Origin: Litoditis marina
Taxonomy: Eukaryota; Nematoda; Chromadorea; Rhabditida; Rhabditidae
Direction: 5' to 3'
Assembly (NCBI GenBank): GCA_964036275.1
Contig: OZ038435.1
Span: forward strand, 31,477,521 to 31,541,520
DNA length: 64,000 bases
Of this stretch, positions 24,471 to 36,100 are shown in pieces. Every line of letters starts with the position of its first letter. The stretch's first letter is position 1. Under the pieces are notes generated by a model. The model made no database searches and was not told the DNA's origin. It worked only from the letters and a program-made list of their open reading frames with translations. The position numbers were made by a program, and so were the translations under genes.

Positions 24471-25462
24471 TAAACAACAATCTACAGATTCCCTGATCAA
24501 ACTACAAATGGGTGTGACTACGGTATAAATAGAGCAAAAATGCGCACCTAATGAAACGTTTGAAATACTGTTTTTGTTATTTTAACACTTGCTCGGAAAG
24601 AACCCTTTAGGTTAAACGTAGTACGTAATAACATACTGTAAAGATCAATGTTGGTCCGTTTTTATTTTTTATTAGCTGTTTTTATGATGTTATCGATCCA
24701 AGTCGTATTTTATTGATTTCGGCAATTACGTTTTGTATCGGAGAGGTCTCGTGTGAATAAAAAATTGAACGATTTCTATAAGTTTTGTGTAGTGTCGTGT
24801 ATTATCGTCGAAATCATCGAGAATGTTTCCGGAAAACAACCTCTTTCCAAAGAAACAACGGTGTCAGTGAGCTAACGCTGCTTTATTTGTTTTTTTTTCA
24901 TACAAAAACTAGTTACTCTCAACATTGCCGTAGCCATAGTGCCGAATTTCATGAAGAATTCAAAATTATCAGAAACGTATCGTTGCACTGAACTCTCGGA
25001 ATACTATTTGTGTGCTATCCAAAAAAATCGTATTCTGCGTGAAAGATTTGAACCTCATCATAATTTGACACGCGACTAAAGTTTACTATTTTACATTCTG
25101 TCAAAGTTCACGTTGTTCAGGTCACTATTACTTAGTTGAAAGTTCGAGTACTTGAATGTTTGCACTCAACTGTTCAATCTTTGTCAGGTTTCTTTATATT
25201 CATAGTTCCGAATTTGACGCAATAGCGGAACAAATCCATGAATTTCAAATGCAACTCTGAGGTCGAAATGGACAAAACATGAGGACTACTTCTCATAGGG
25301 AAACACGGGTTTTTCAATACTACCATGTTCAACAAATCGAACCAGAGAGCATTTTCCGTAATCTTATACAGACTGAATATTTCAGCGTATGTTCAGAAAT
25401 CTCAAACTCCGTGAAACGAGAACAAAAATAGGCTCCCAAGCATGTGCCAGAGAAGTAGAACT

Positions 25463-25566
25463 GACGGCGTAGTAATCCCTCCAATCTCACGAGAAGTTCA
25501 TATAAGTTACTCATGAGTACACGCATGAGGTACCTCATGAGATTTTTGAAGGATTTCTACGCCGCC
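25463..25566. mobile_element. CTCATGAG-rich element, internally deleted copy
   Basis: Ends GACGGCGTAGTAATCCCTCC and GGATTTCTACGCCGCC. It is only about 104 bp because the central TGTAGCATAGC part is missing. It lies between the peptide gene and the coiled-coil gene. Confidence 0.72.
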
Positions 25567-26261
25567 TGGTTTTAATGCGGTTCCATCAATATGACAATTC
25601 TGTTTCAATTTCAATGACCACCTTCTCTCTAGAGTAATCTTCAGAAAATACTCAGTAGACACCTACATTCTTCTGCCACTTGCCAGCTATGGAAAAAAAT
25701 AGAGCATAAAGGCAGAGAAGGAGCAGACTGGTTCTGCGTCGCTGTGACAAGCACAGCTTGGCCTAGATAACTTTTGAGTTTTCCAAAAAAACAGCTGGCC
25801 AAAATGTTATAATTTCCCAAATTTACATGTTAATATGTATCTCATTTATCCGAAATAAAAACTGCCCGAGCTATATTACGCAAAACAACAAGGTGAAAGT
25901 CATACAGCTCAACCTCACACCAACCAACTAATTTCACCACTTCCGTCTCCAATGCGCAGTCAAGCGCATACAACTATAACTACTTTTCAAACCGACACTT
26001 TAATTTCTGAATTTTCTATTTGTAATCATTTCAGTTACATCTCTCAGTTCAGAATTTGGAACCATTACATGTTTTGCGCACTGTTTCTTAAATGCTGCCT
26101 CACCAAAACTAGCGCGGAATTCTGGAATGAGTTCTCCGAAAATGTTGAATACGAAAACTTATTCGGATCCAAAACGAGATCTCATGGAACTACGTAAAAA
26201 TATTCAAGATAGTTAGCGATCCCATAACAATTTCTCACGAGATACTTTATATTTGTAGTAA

Positions 26262-26868
26262 AGTGAATAGCCACGTGAAGTTAGCATTCTAACGATGTAT
26301 CTCGCACTTTGTCATTGAACATTCCGGAGTTCTGCTGTGCTTAAAGGGACCGTTCCTCCTTAATTTGGAGGTTTGAGCTGATTAGTAGATACTGTTCACA
26401 TTAAAAAACCAAAATCATTCATATAGGTTTCAACTTCCTATCTTGCCCCGTGTTCTCAAAAAATGCGGCGCAACCACGCGCACGTACATACACTGCCGAG
26501 TTCACCTACGTACAAAATTTTCAAAAGGTGCACAAAATTACAAAACCATATTCAAGACATGGCCAAAATTACCAATATGAAACCTGAGTAGGAAGATTTG
26601 TAAATATCATGAAAACTACAAAGCAGTGATAGATTAAGGATTGCTGCACTACAGTAACCCAAATGGTGTTCGCTTCTATTTTGCTCTGTGATAATGTAGT
26701 TTTTGAACTCTCTGTATGTGAGGTATGAACTTTCATCTCAAAACAGAACAAATGATTTTTTTCATTTTTCAAAAATTACCTACATTGCACATTATAGAGG
26801 TACGGTCCCTTTAACATGTTTTACGCCACTGTGCAATTGACTAATAGTATAGTATCACACACGCGTCT
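26262..26868. repeat. dispersed repeat with CACGTGAA...TTCACGTG ends (copy 3), split by a nested insertion
   Basis: The left part (about 26262-26340) and the right part (26815-26868, reading ACATGTTTTACGCCACTGTGCAATTGACTAATAG) are the two halves of one element, separated by the 466-bp element at 26345-26810 with TTAA on both sides. Joined across the gap they align with copy 4. Confidence 0.7.
26345..26810. mobile_element. 466-bp TTAA-flanked MITE (copy 2, opposite orientation)
   Basis: Ends AGGGACCG and CGGTCCCT with perfect TTAA duplications at 26341-26344 and 26811-26814. It is inserted in a copy of the dispersed repeat at 26262-26868. It shares the GTACGTACATACACTGCCGAG and ATTACCTACATTGCAC words with the element at 16735. 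Confidence 0.85.
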
Positions 26869-27020
26869 GATGTTTTAGCACATTCAAAGTGAACATATCA
26901 GTTTCTACACGTACGTCAAACTAACGGTCCAAAGTTCAAACCCGTTATTCGGCGGTTATGGATTCCGAAACTTGAAATAAAATTTTAGGATTCTACCAAA
27001 TAACTTTAGTTTCGCAAATA

Positions 27021-29506
27021 ATGTCGGTTATCGATACCTGGCTTCTGGAAACGCAGAAACAATTGAAGAGGAAACAAAATGAATTGAAACTTCTGAAAGA
27101 GGAAACGGCGTCAGTTGAGAAAAGACTGGACGCATACAGAGACGTTGTGGAACAGTGAGTTTGACAGCGTTTTTAAACTACTGCAGGGTCAACTATTGGA
27201 CTCTTACTATCTGAAATAGCAATAACCTTCGTGTAATTGACATACGGTGGGCTCCAGGCAAAACGGCAATTAGTTTCATAGTCCTCTCCAAAAGATATAT
27301 ATATATATATATTCATTCACAAGTGTTAACTTAACAACACAGAAAAATAGTGAACAAATATGTAGAACCCCTAAGGGGTAAGGCGACAAAACCTTACCTA
27401 CAAGTTAAGGGGAGCTTACTCGTAATACTACACGGGAGTGAAAGGAGTGGTAAAACATGAAACATAAACAAAGTCACAGTGAAACAGAAAAACAGAATCT
27501 AATGACTATATGACACATGTAACTATGATTATACAACGTGAATATAGATCGACTAAGTAAGCTGTGCAGGTGGTTCAATAAAAGTCTCCGTTAACAACAC
27601 ATCTAGAAAGACTCGTAATTGGTCAATTGTTTTGAAATGAGGTATATCTTTAGAAATACAATTCCAATACGTAACCACCCTATTGAAAAACCAGTTATGA
27701 TCTAAGAATTTATTTTTAGGGAATATTAACCTATGCGGGTCGCGAGGCAATGAAGACCGAACGAGATATTTTGTAGGCATTAGTGATTGTCCAATTAATA
27801 TCTTTTGTGCTTGTAGAATGTCAGTTTTAATTCTACGATAGTATAACGGGCGCGTTTCGAGAAAGTTCAATCGATCAGTGTAGGACTCAAATGGTATATT
27901 ACATCTTTGGAATATTTCTCGAGTGAAATTTCGTAGAGGGGACTCGAAAGTGGGACAAAGTTTCGAGTTTAGTTTCGGAGAAGTTATTTTGGAGCAATAA
28001 TCCAGAATAGGAGTTATATAAGTCCGGAAGAGTCTGAATAGTAACAAAAGATCGCGGCTCGTGAACGCTTTCAATATTTGTCTGCTTTTACTGTTCGCCA
28101 ACGCCACTTTCTGATTTATATGCGATTCAAATGAAAGTTTTTCGTCGATTATAACTCCCAAGTCACGTGCAAAACCGGGTGCATTTATCGAACTGTCAAC
28201 AATTGAAGATGGAAGATAAAATTATGTACTATCACGTCAAACTGCACAAATCTGCAAAGACAAAAAGTCGTTCTACAAGTGCGAGAGTTTTAGTGAGGCC
28301 GCTATCAAAGGTTTGGGCCTAGTATTTTTTTTATAACTTTTAGGGTTTGGGCCTAGTATTTTTTCTAAAATTCTAACATCCGAAAGATTACTACCTACAA
28401 ATACATAATATCGTCAAACTTCCGAAAGATTGCTAGCAGTTTTCGTGGTCACCCTCAGACAATTCCGAAAGCAAACGTATTGTAGTATCAAAAATTAACA
28501 TAAATTTCAATTTCCTTTCGATACCAAAAGCTCTAGAACTCGTCATTCGAACGAACTACCGTACCCCATCTACTCTACTCTAATTGTTTACTCATTTTCG
28601 TGATGCACCCTCTTCATAACCTATTCATTCCGTCAGACCCACCCTCAAACTACTCTATTTTTGAATTTTGTGATGTTTGGGGAAATGTGTACAACTGAAT
28701 GGTCAATGTTCAGCATACGCGTCATTCCAAAAACTATACGTCGTTCTCAAAAGTCTGGAATAATTCGTGTTGTTTCTCACTGTAGCTCTCACAACACACC
28801 TATTGCGTGTGAAATTTCAGACATTATTTTATTTTGTAAGAAACATTTATTCAAAAAAAAACTATGTTTCGTTCAAGATACGACAATTTTCCCGAGAACA
28901 TTCGTCGAATGCAGAAAGAAATCGAGAGAATGCAACGAGAGATTGAAAGGAAGAACTCTATCATGATCGAAGCGCAACAACAAGATCTACAGGAGAAAAG
29001 GTATGGATCCCACAATTGTTTTCCTACTCTGTACAACCTCTGATAACTTTTATTGGCAATGAACTTCTTTTAGACAAAAAGGAACACCAGAGAACGTATA
29101 AGTGTCACTGTGTTTTTGTCACTTGATGGCACGATAATACAGCTCATGAACTTGTTGAGACCTTGATTGCGAAAATACCATGTAAAACGTTCATCGACCA
29201 GTTTATGACAAGTTTATGTGCACCTCACATAAACTTGCCATAAGATTTCACTCATCCTCTACTCCAAATTCAATAGTTGGAGTGTAGCTCACGAGAAGTT
29301 CGCAACTCTCTCACTAGAAGTTTATTTTGATCATCATCATCACAGGAGCTGCTCCGAACCAACCCAAATGAATCTGCTTCAGGGGTGACGAAATGGAAAT
29401 ATTGATGGAGAAGCTCACTGCTATAATCGAGGAAAGAAAAGAGAAGGAGAGAACACTGATCCGTTTGATGGAAAGTAAGGAAAAGGCGAACAACTCTAAA
29501 GCATAG
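27021..29506 (+). CDS. small coiled-coil protein, upstream first exon (27021-27154) to shared last exon (29383-29506)
   Basis: An ATG at 27021 opens 44 codons rich in Lys, Glu, Leu and Gln (MSVIDTWLLETQKQLKRKQ... RLDAYRDVVE) and stops at a good GTGAGT donor in phase 2. The terminal exon at 29383-29506, used by the alternative first exon at 28864, is also entered in phase 2, so joining gives an 85-residue, mostly helical, coiled-coil protein ending KANNSKA. Heptad-like spacing of hydrophobic residues is visible. The 2.2-kb intron would contain a truncated LINE. Alternatively, this exon belongs to a separate gene broken by the LINE. No family was recognised. A possible AATAAA lies near 29727. 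Confidence 0.45.
27553..28223 (-). mobile_element. 5'-truncated non-LTR retrotransposon (LINE), C-terminal reverse-transcriptase/thumb part
   Basis: An open frame on the minus strand ends at 27553 and contains the reverse-transcriptase tail pattern ARDLGVIIDEKLSF, SHINQKVALANSKSR, YITPILDYCSKI and a downstream RRIKTDILQAQKIL region, as in Jockey/CR1-type LINEs. Upstream in-frame stops near 28223 mark the 5' truncation, and the active-site YxDD part is missing. About 250 bp of 3' untranslated sequence with TTAAGGGG words follow towards 27300, where a (TA)n tract lies. It sits between the two candidate first exons of the coiled-coil gene. Confidence 0.8.
28864..29506 (+). CDS. small coiled-coil protein, downstream first exon, 86 aa
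   Basis: Two exons, 28864-29000 and 29383-29506, join in frame across GTATGG and CTTCAG. The product is highly charged: an Arg/Glu-rich helix (MQKEIERMQREIERKN), then QQQDLQEKR|GDEMEILMEKLTAI and ERKEKERTLIRLMESKEKAN, ending at a TAG. It has no cysteines, signal peptide or membrane segment, and is likely a dimerising helical protein in the cytosol or nucleus. It is not a family I can name. The start is the only upstream in-frame ATG near the exon. Confidence 0.5.
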
Positions 29507-30118
29507 TTGTCTAAAAACCAATGTTTGAAGTTTCTGTTTTTGGACGGTTTCATTCTCTTATTTATTCTTCACTCTTGTTCCAGTGTTTGTAGTTTGTTCA
29601 GCTAATTCTCGATGTTTGTCAATAAGTTTTTTTTCTATTCCGGAAAATTTACTCATCTTCTTCAACTATTGGCTCACCTTAGTAAATCCATTTTCTTTAC
29701 AAATTACAATATTTTATATATTGTATTCAATAAACCTATTTCATATTTCATTAGTCTTGCATATAATATGGGTGTGAACCCATCTCCATGGCAACGCGTA
29801 GTGTGCAACCGCATCAAAGGTCGGTGGAATTGTCTTGGTGGAAATACCTACGTTTTCATTAATTTCTTCACCAAGACAACAATTTAGTTGTGTATTTGTC
29901 CTGTTATTGAAACAAATCTTTATTTAGGTGATATCAGTGAATACTGGTTAAAATATATTATATCGGTTCTAGAAATGTGAGTGTTTTTAATTGAGAAAAG
30001 ACTTTCTGTAACTGAAACCCATTACTACTCTGTTATTTCTGGACAGCTTTTCTCATCTCTTTAAAGTTCTAAACCGTTCTGTGTGCCGAAATTAAAAGTT
30101 CACAATATCCAGATATCT
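29507..30118. other. intergenic region before BBS7
   Basis: 3' flank of the coiled-coil gene (AATAAA near 29727) and the presumed BBS7 promoter/5' UTR. No distinct motif is supported. Confidence 0.5.
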
Positions 30119-33100
30119 ATGTCGGGTCATCTCGAATTGTATCGAACTGACTTCGCCCAAGTGGGAACGACGAGTCGCAGTTGTATGCGAGTCATACCAT
30201 CTAGTACACCGGCCAATCGAGGAAAAACACTTGATAAAGTTTGTTTTGTTCTTAAAATAAAAATGATATACAACTTTGCATATGAAGAGATAAGTGCTCA
30301 CATTTCCATCAAATATACACGACGCAATGAATTCCTGCTATTAAAACCATGTGACATTTGAAAGCAATTTAATAATTTGCCAGATTCCAGCTGTTTTTGT
30401 CCTCTCAATCAAAGGGACAGTGAGGACTTTTGGTGATTCGTCTTTTCGCTTTTTTGTTTTATACGTTTTCTAACTACAAATTTACAGGTGGTAGTCGGTG
30501 GTCAGAACGGATGTGTCATTTGTGTAGCCCGAAAGAACAATGATACTCAGGTGAGATATAAAAATATATATCTGAGAATCCGAGGCATTACTTGAATAGT
30601 ATCGTTGTAAAAATGGAACTACATGTGTTGCATGAATTTAGCTCAGACCGTTGTTTCTTCTCATACTCACTGTAATTTTTAAGATGTACCGAGAATAATG
30701 TTTTATACGTTTGCACTTGCCTGTTGATGGTATAGAAAGTTTTTATTGAAGCACTTCTTATCCTTTTCTACTATTCACCTCAGATCGTCTACAAAACCCT
30801 ACCCGGAGCACCGATCGAGTGTGTTTGTTTGGGAGGCGCCCTCGGGTCACTACAAGACAAGGTGAGACTATATTTTTTCATTATCATCTAACTAATAAAC
30901 AATGTGTCTGTCGAATATAGTTGCTCAGAAAGAGGCGCACCTAAATGGAGCATTTATCTGTGAGCTGGTTCTCTTGTTTGTCGCTAATTTGCAATTGTAG
31001 TCTAGACAGTAATTATGTGTAAGCAGATAAAACTACAATTCAGTTAAAGTCCCTAGTGTCTGTAAATATTGATCGAATTCGGATGATATTACTGAACTAA
31101 TGACAAAAACAAAAAGATCAATCACCGAAATCGTTCTTCTAGGTTTTCGTGGCTGCAGACACGAATGTGCGCGGCATCAGCAAGAAGGGCAAGCAGTTCT
31201 TCTCATTCGACACTAATATGGCGGAACCCGCGCAGAGAATGTTTGTTCATATTCTTATTCTGCCTACAAATATATGTGAAACTCAAACAAAGTCATTCCC
31301 AATCCACTAACCACAGATTGCTAGAACACAATGGGGCTCTGGACCTAAATTAAGGACTGGTAATTTACGATGACGTGTTTTGTCAAGAGCACAGGAGAGT
31401 AATTCTGTTGTTTCTGAGTTAGCTAGTTGTTCTTAAAATCAAAAGTTCATAATTTCGAAAGTCTACAATAAAAATACACTTGAAGAAACAATTTTTGGTT
31501 CTCACATAAAATGCTTCTAATTCAGGTTCATCCACGGAGTAGAGCTGATTCTGACAGGACGGAAGAGCTTCAACCATTATCACGACTGCGCAGACACCAA
31601 TGTGAGAGGTCTAGTTTACAACTGAGTTTTGCGCTTGTATTTTCTTAATCACCAAAGTGTATTCTGGTTTGGAGGTTCTATCTTTAACCTCAAGTTTTCT
31701 CGTCGGAAAATGTAAAAGAAGCAAAGGGGAGAACGCGGTCGTACAATAACAAAGTTTATTGGATATACAATATAGTTTCATTATAGGATGCATAAATATG
31801 GTGTTCAAACACAGTTGTTTAGCAAAATTATATTTTGTAGTATTTCCTTTGTCCTGACGTCATCAATGACGTGGCCTGTCTGCCCGGGCAGGGAGGGGCG
31901 TGGTCGGACAGACTGTTCACTTCCATCATCGCCTGTGGGGATACCACCATCAAGGTATGGTTACTGTCAAATGTCATTGTCCAATTTATAGAACTTTGAC
32001 CTATAATGCTCCCATGCACCTCAAACGTTTGTAACACGAGGGTGTACTTTCTCACGCAGTACGTCGGAAACACAGATATATTCCTCCCTTATTATCACAA
32101 CGTGAAAATAAGTTTTCAGAAGATTGTATAGTTTTGTGTCCAATAATTTTTGTCTTGTTTAGGTATTGGAAGGGTCGGCTCTAGCTTACGAAATACCCCT
32201 CATGGATGCACCGTATACCCTATATCTGTTTATGGGAGATGGAGGTACATTTTTACGCTGGTTTTTTTCCAACTTTTTCTTTTCCTATGCAGTTCTGTAA
32301 AGTACTCTCCGCAAAACTCACTTTTCAATTTCCAGGTTTCACGAATCAGCGTGTCTTATACGGTACCAAGAATGGAAAACTGGGCCTGATCGATGTTCTA
32401 CCAAAACAGGGCAAAATAGTGTGGGAGATCAACACTACAACCTCCAGTGGTAAGTTAGGTAACAAATTCAACTGGAAAGTCCCAAAACGTCTACATGGCA
32501 TGTTCAAGTAGTTCTTGTGAATCTCTGTTTTTTTGTGCACATCAGTCTCCCAAAACTTCAAGGAAACGCCTTCAATTGCAAATCGGACAACAATCAGAGC
32601 ATAAAAACCTTGATTTCAGAAAATTTACTACTCTTTTCAGCGATAACTGCCATCACGTGTTATCCGTTTACGGGAAACGATCGACCGGACGTAATCATCG
32701 GAAAGGATGACGGAGTCGTTGAGATATATGCGGTAGACGAGGAGGACAACATCTCTATACGAGGCACTTATGTAAGTTGTGTTGAAGTAGTTTTCCGATA
32801 ACTCTCCAGAAACTGCCGAGAAACTGCCCGGAAGCCCGTTCCAGCGCATTTTGCTATACAATGCACTGAAAAACTGGAAAACTGGAATACAGCCGATAAC
32901 CAAGAATGAAAAGATAGTTTGAACTTTTAAGTGGTTTTCAATTAATAAAGCCAAAATAACGTATCGCTCATAATTTTGGGGGTCATGTTTCACATTCACC
33001 TATTTCAGCAATCGGACGAAACCATAACTGGAATTGGTTGCGGGCGACTCAGCTCGGAGAGTGAGGACGAAATCATAGCCTGCACCTATACAGGTATTTT

Positions 33101-36100
33101 CCTAGTAATTTCAGAAATTTTCAGCGATCAAGCATATTAGATCTAACACGTGGTAAGCTGTTCGCTCTCATTTTTCCTTCCTTTTCGTTAACAACAGAAA
33201 TACAGAAACAACTTTGTATCTGTTTTGTGATGCTTTTCCACTAATGTCGTACCTTGTTCAATGAGCTTAGTTTTTGTGCCTTTGTTATATTTTAGGGAAA
33301 TAGTTGAGATCATTATCTCTTACTTTGTTTCAATCTCCATGTCGGACTTAGATAGGTAATTACGGTGGTTCAGTGAGTGTTCCGATTAGAGATACATTAT
33401 ACCGAGTTTCAGGGTTACATCACAATAACAACGAAAAATGATATAGGTTTATATAGACAAGTGGGAATAAACAGCCGTCTGGCGATCGAGTAGGTAGGAA
33501 AAGTGATGAGTAATCGCATCTTCTTTCCACGTGGACTTGTTCACGTCGTATGCTAAGCGACACTCCATCTGTTTCAGGTTGGTTATTCTCCCTGAGCACC
33601 ACACCGATCGCTGCCAGCACTACTCAAACCTCAAATGTCAACGTGAAAGTACAACAATTAAGGTACAAGATCACGTGTTTTGAAGTTTTTCGTGACGTCA
33701 GACAGAACTTCTTGGTCCCGTTCCTACTGTGTGGTCATTACTTTCGCGATCTCTTGTGTCTGACGCTGAAACTGTCAATTTCATAACGCAAACGATATGG
33801 AACCAGATACTAAATTAGCCTCTTATTATTTACTTATTCGCGAATTTGTCCATACTCAAACAGTTTTTTCTTCCAGTGAGATCAGAAACTTTGTTTCAGA
33901 TCAGAAATCGAAGAACTTCAATCGAAGGTCTCGGAGGAACGTGCGCGATACGATACAATGACCAACAAAGATGGCAATGCGGCTGCCTACATTCCCCACT
34001 TTGAAGTAGGTAAAGGTGAAGCTCATCAAAGAAGTAATGCAAACTAGAAAAACGAAGAGAGAAAGAGTATGGAAAGTGGTACGTTTCGCTTCTACCGCAG
34101 ACGAAACCACTTAAATCAAGATACCTTCCCCCTGAGGGTTTTTTGCCATCTCCTCATAGTTTCGAGAAAACCGAGCTGTTATCAACTTGAAAAGATCAAC
34201 TGCGAGCTGAGTCAAGAAATGTTGCTGGTAAGGACAAACAAACTGAAATGTGTACGTTTCGGTTATGAGATGATGTTCAAGACAAGGTGGAAGTAAGTTC
34301 CAAACAGAGAAAAACAAAAAAATCAGAGAATGAGAAGAGAAATGCAAATGTTTCAGGTTCACGACAGTTTCGAGTTCAACCCAACATTTGGGGCGTATTC
34401 GCTGACAATAGAAATGGTACTCCCCATTGACTATGTCATTCTGCAGGTGTGTGTAATAGTTTTCATATTATTGGGCGTAATTCCAACTTTAAACTGATCA
34501 AAATAGCTTTGGGGGAGGATTTCCGCGGCAGCTGGAACCAAAAAATATACTTCCACCAGACGGCGTAGCAATCCCTCAAAAATTTCATGAGATACCTCAT
34601 GAGCTATTAGCATGAGCTTCTCATGAGATTTTATTGATTGCTATGCTACAACAATGAGAGCTTACGAATAGCTCTCTCATTTCATGAGAAACTCATATGA
34701 ACCTCTCATGAGATTGGAGGGATTGCTACGCCGCCAAAATGTTGTGTTTTCATGTCCATAACTAATGTATATTCCAGAGCTACCTCGCCGTAAAACTGTT
34801 GGAGGTGGAGAAGAACTCTTCAGTATCTTGTCTTATACCGCAGGGAGAGCATGTAAGTGAACACTATTGTGACACTTACCACTTTCACCTCAACTAGTCG
34901 TATTTCGTTTACATTTTTTCTGTTCAGATACTTTTCGCAAATTTGAGTAATATATTTCGGTTCCAGAACCCGTGGCCACTGTTGGCTTCGTACCGTTGTC
35001 AGGCGAAAACCAACCGCCTGGAGCTGCGGGTCAAAGTAACCGAGGGTCTCTCGGGGAAGATCAATGTCTATGTCTGTCCCAACATTCATCCAAAAGCAGC
35101 ACAGGTACACATGACGTCACATTACTCCAAGTGTAGAAACCTTTTCACTTTCTCATTCGTGCTCTCTTTGTTTTCATTATTCGAGAGAGAATTTAATCCA
35201 GAAAGTTGTTTTGCCCTTTCTTGAACGAAATGTTCGGTATCGTGCCGAAAGGGGTCTGCAAGTAAAAGAGGAACTCAAATATAAAAATCAAACCGTGAAA
35301 TGAATTAGTAGGAACAGCGAACATTATTTAGCCCATCGAAACATCGCACCAAGTTGGGCTGCTATTAGCACCGCTTACACTACGAGAACTGTACCAGAAG
35401 GTGTGCTCGGACACATGTCACATCGCAAGACTGCGGTATACAGTACTCCGCCGTCTTTCACCTGAGTCCCACTATAATGTCAAACATTCCAGACTATGAA
35501 TACTATGCACTTTTGCCGAATTAAATCAATAGTTCTGATCATATCAACATGCTTCATTGCGATATTCGCCGAAAAATAAGTGTGACTCGTGCAAAATAAC
35601 ATTCCAACAAAATAATATGAGAATTCTTGGTGAAATACAGGGAGATCAGTTCAAAATATCATTGTGTTACGGTATTATCCAATTGGTCGCATTCCGGGTT
35701 ACGGTACTTAGAGAGCTAGATTGCAACAGCTCATACACTCTCGCGCGGAGGAGTAGAAGCATCCCATGTTACAGCCACACTTGTCCAACGCTCGCTTCGA
35801 GAACGTATCCGACGATTGCCACTGAAACACAAATTTATACATCGAGTGAAACATTGAACCACGTTAGACGTGCTCCACGGAATCTAGACTTGAAACGCCG
35901 AAAGTATATATAACTATAACTAGAAAATTTTGAGTGCTTCTAACGTTGAACTAACCGACACAAACACCGCTCTGACAGCGAAATTGGAGAGCTTGTTTTC
36001 AATGTTAGGAGTCAGTTATTAATTCCCAGGAGAATTTACAAAGTTTTCTAGTTTTCTCAGTTTGGCCTAGCATCTTCAGCAAGTACAGTTTCACTTAGAC

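Larger units (their letters stand above)
24467..27020. other. intergenic region, repeat-rich
   Basis: No supported gene is seen. The region holds a short CTCATGAG-rich element (25463-25566), the interrupted dispersed repeat (26262-26868) and the 466-bp MITE inside it. The remainder is AT-rich with only short chance ORFs. Confidence 0.6.

Noticed and set aside
17666..34735. CRISPR-like array for the repeated CTCATGAG words
   Set aside because: The repeats are contiguous palindromes inside short transposable elements, there is no regular repeat-spacer pattern, and the genome is eukaryotic.
35557..35913. 118-codon ORF on the plus strand in the BBS7 intron
   Set aside because: No motif, no splice context in phase with the BBS7 exons, and composition like that of the surrounding intron.
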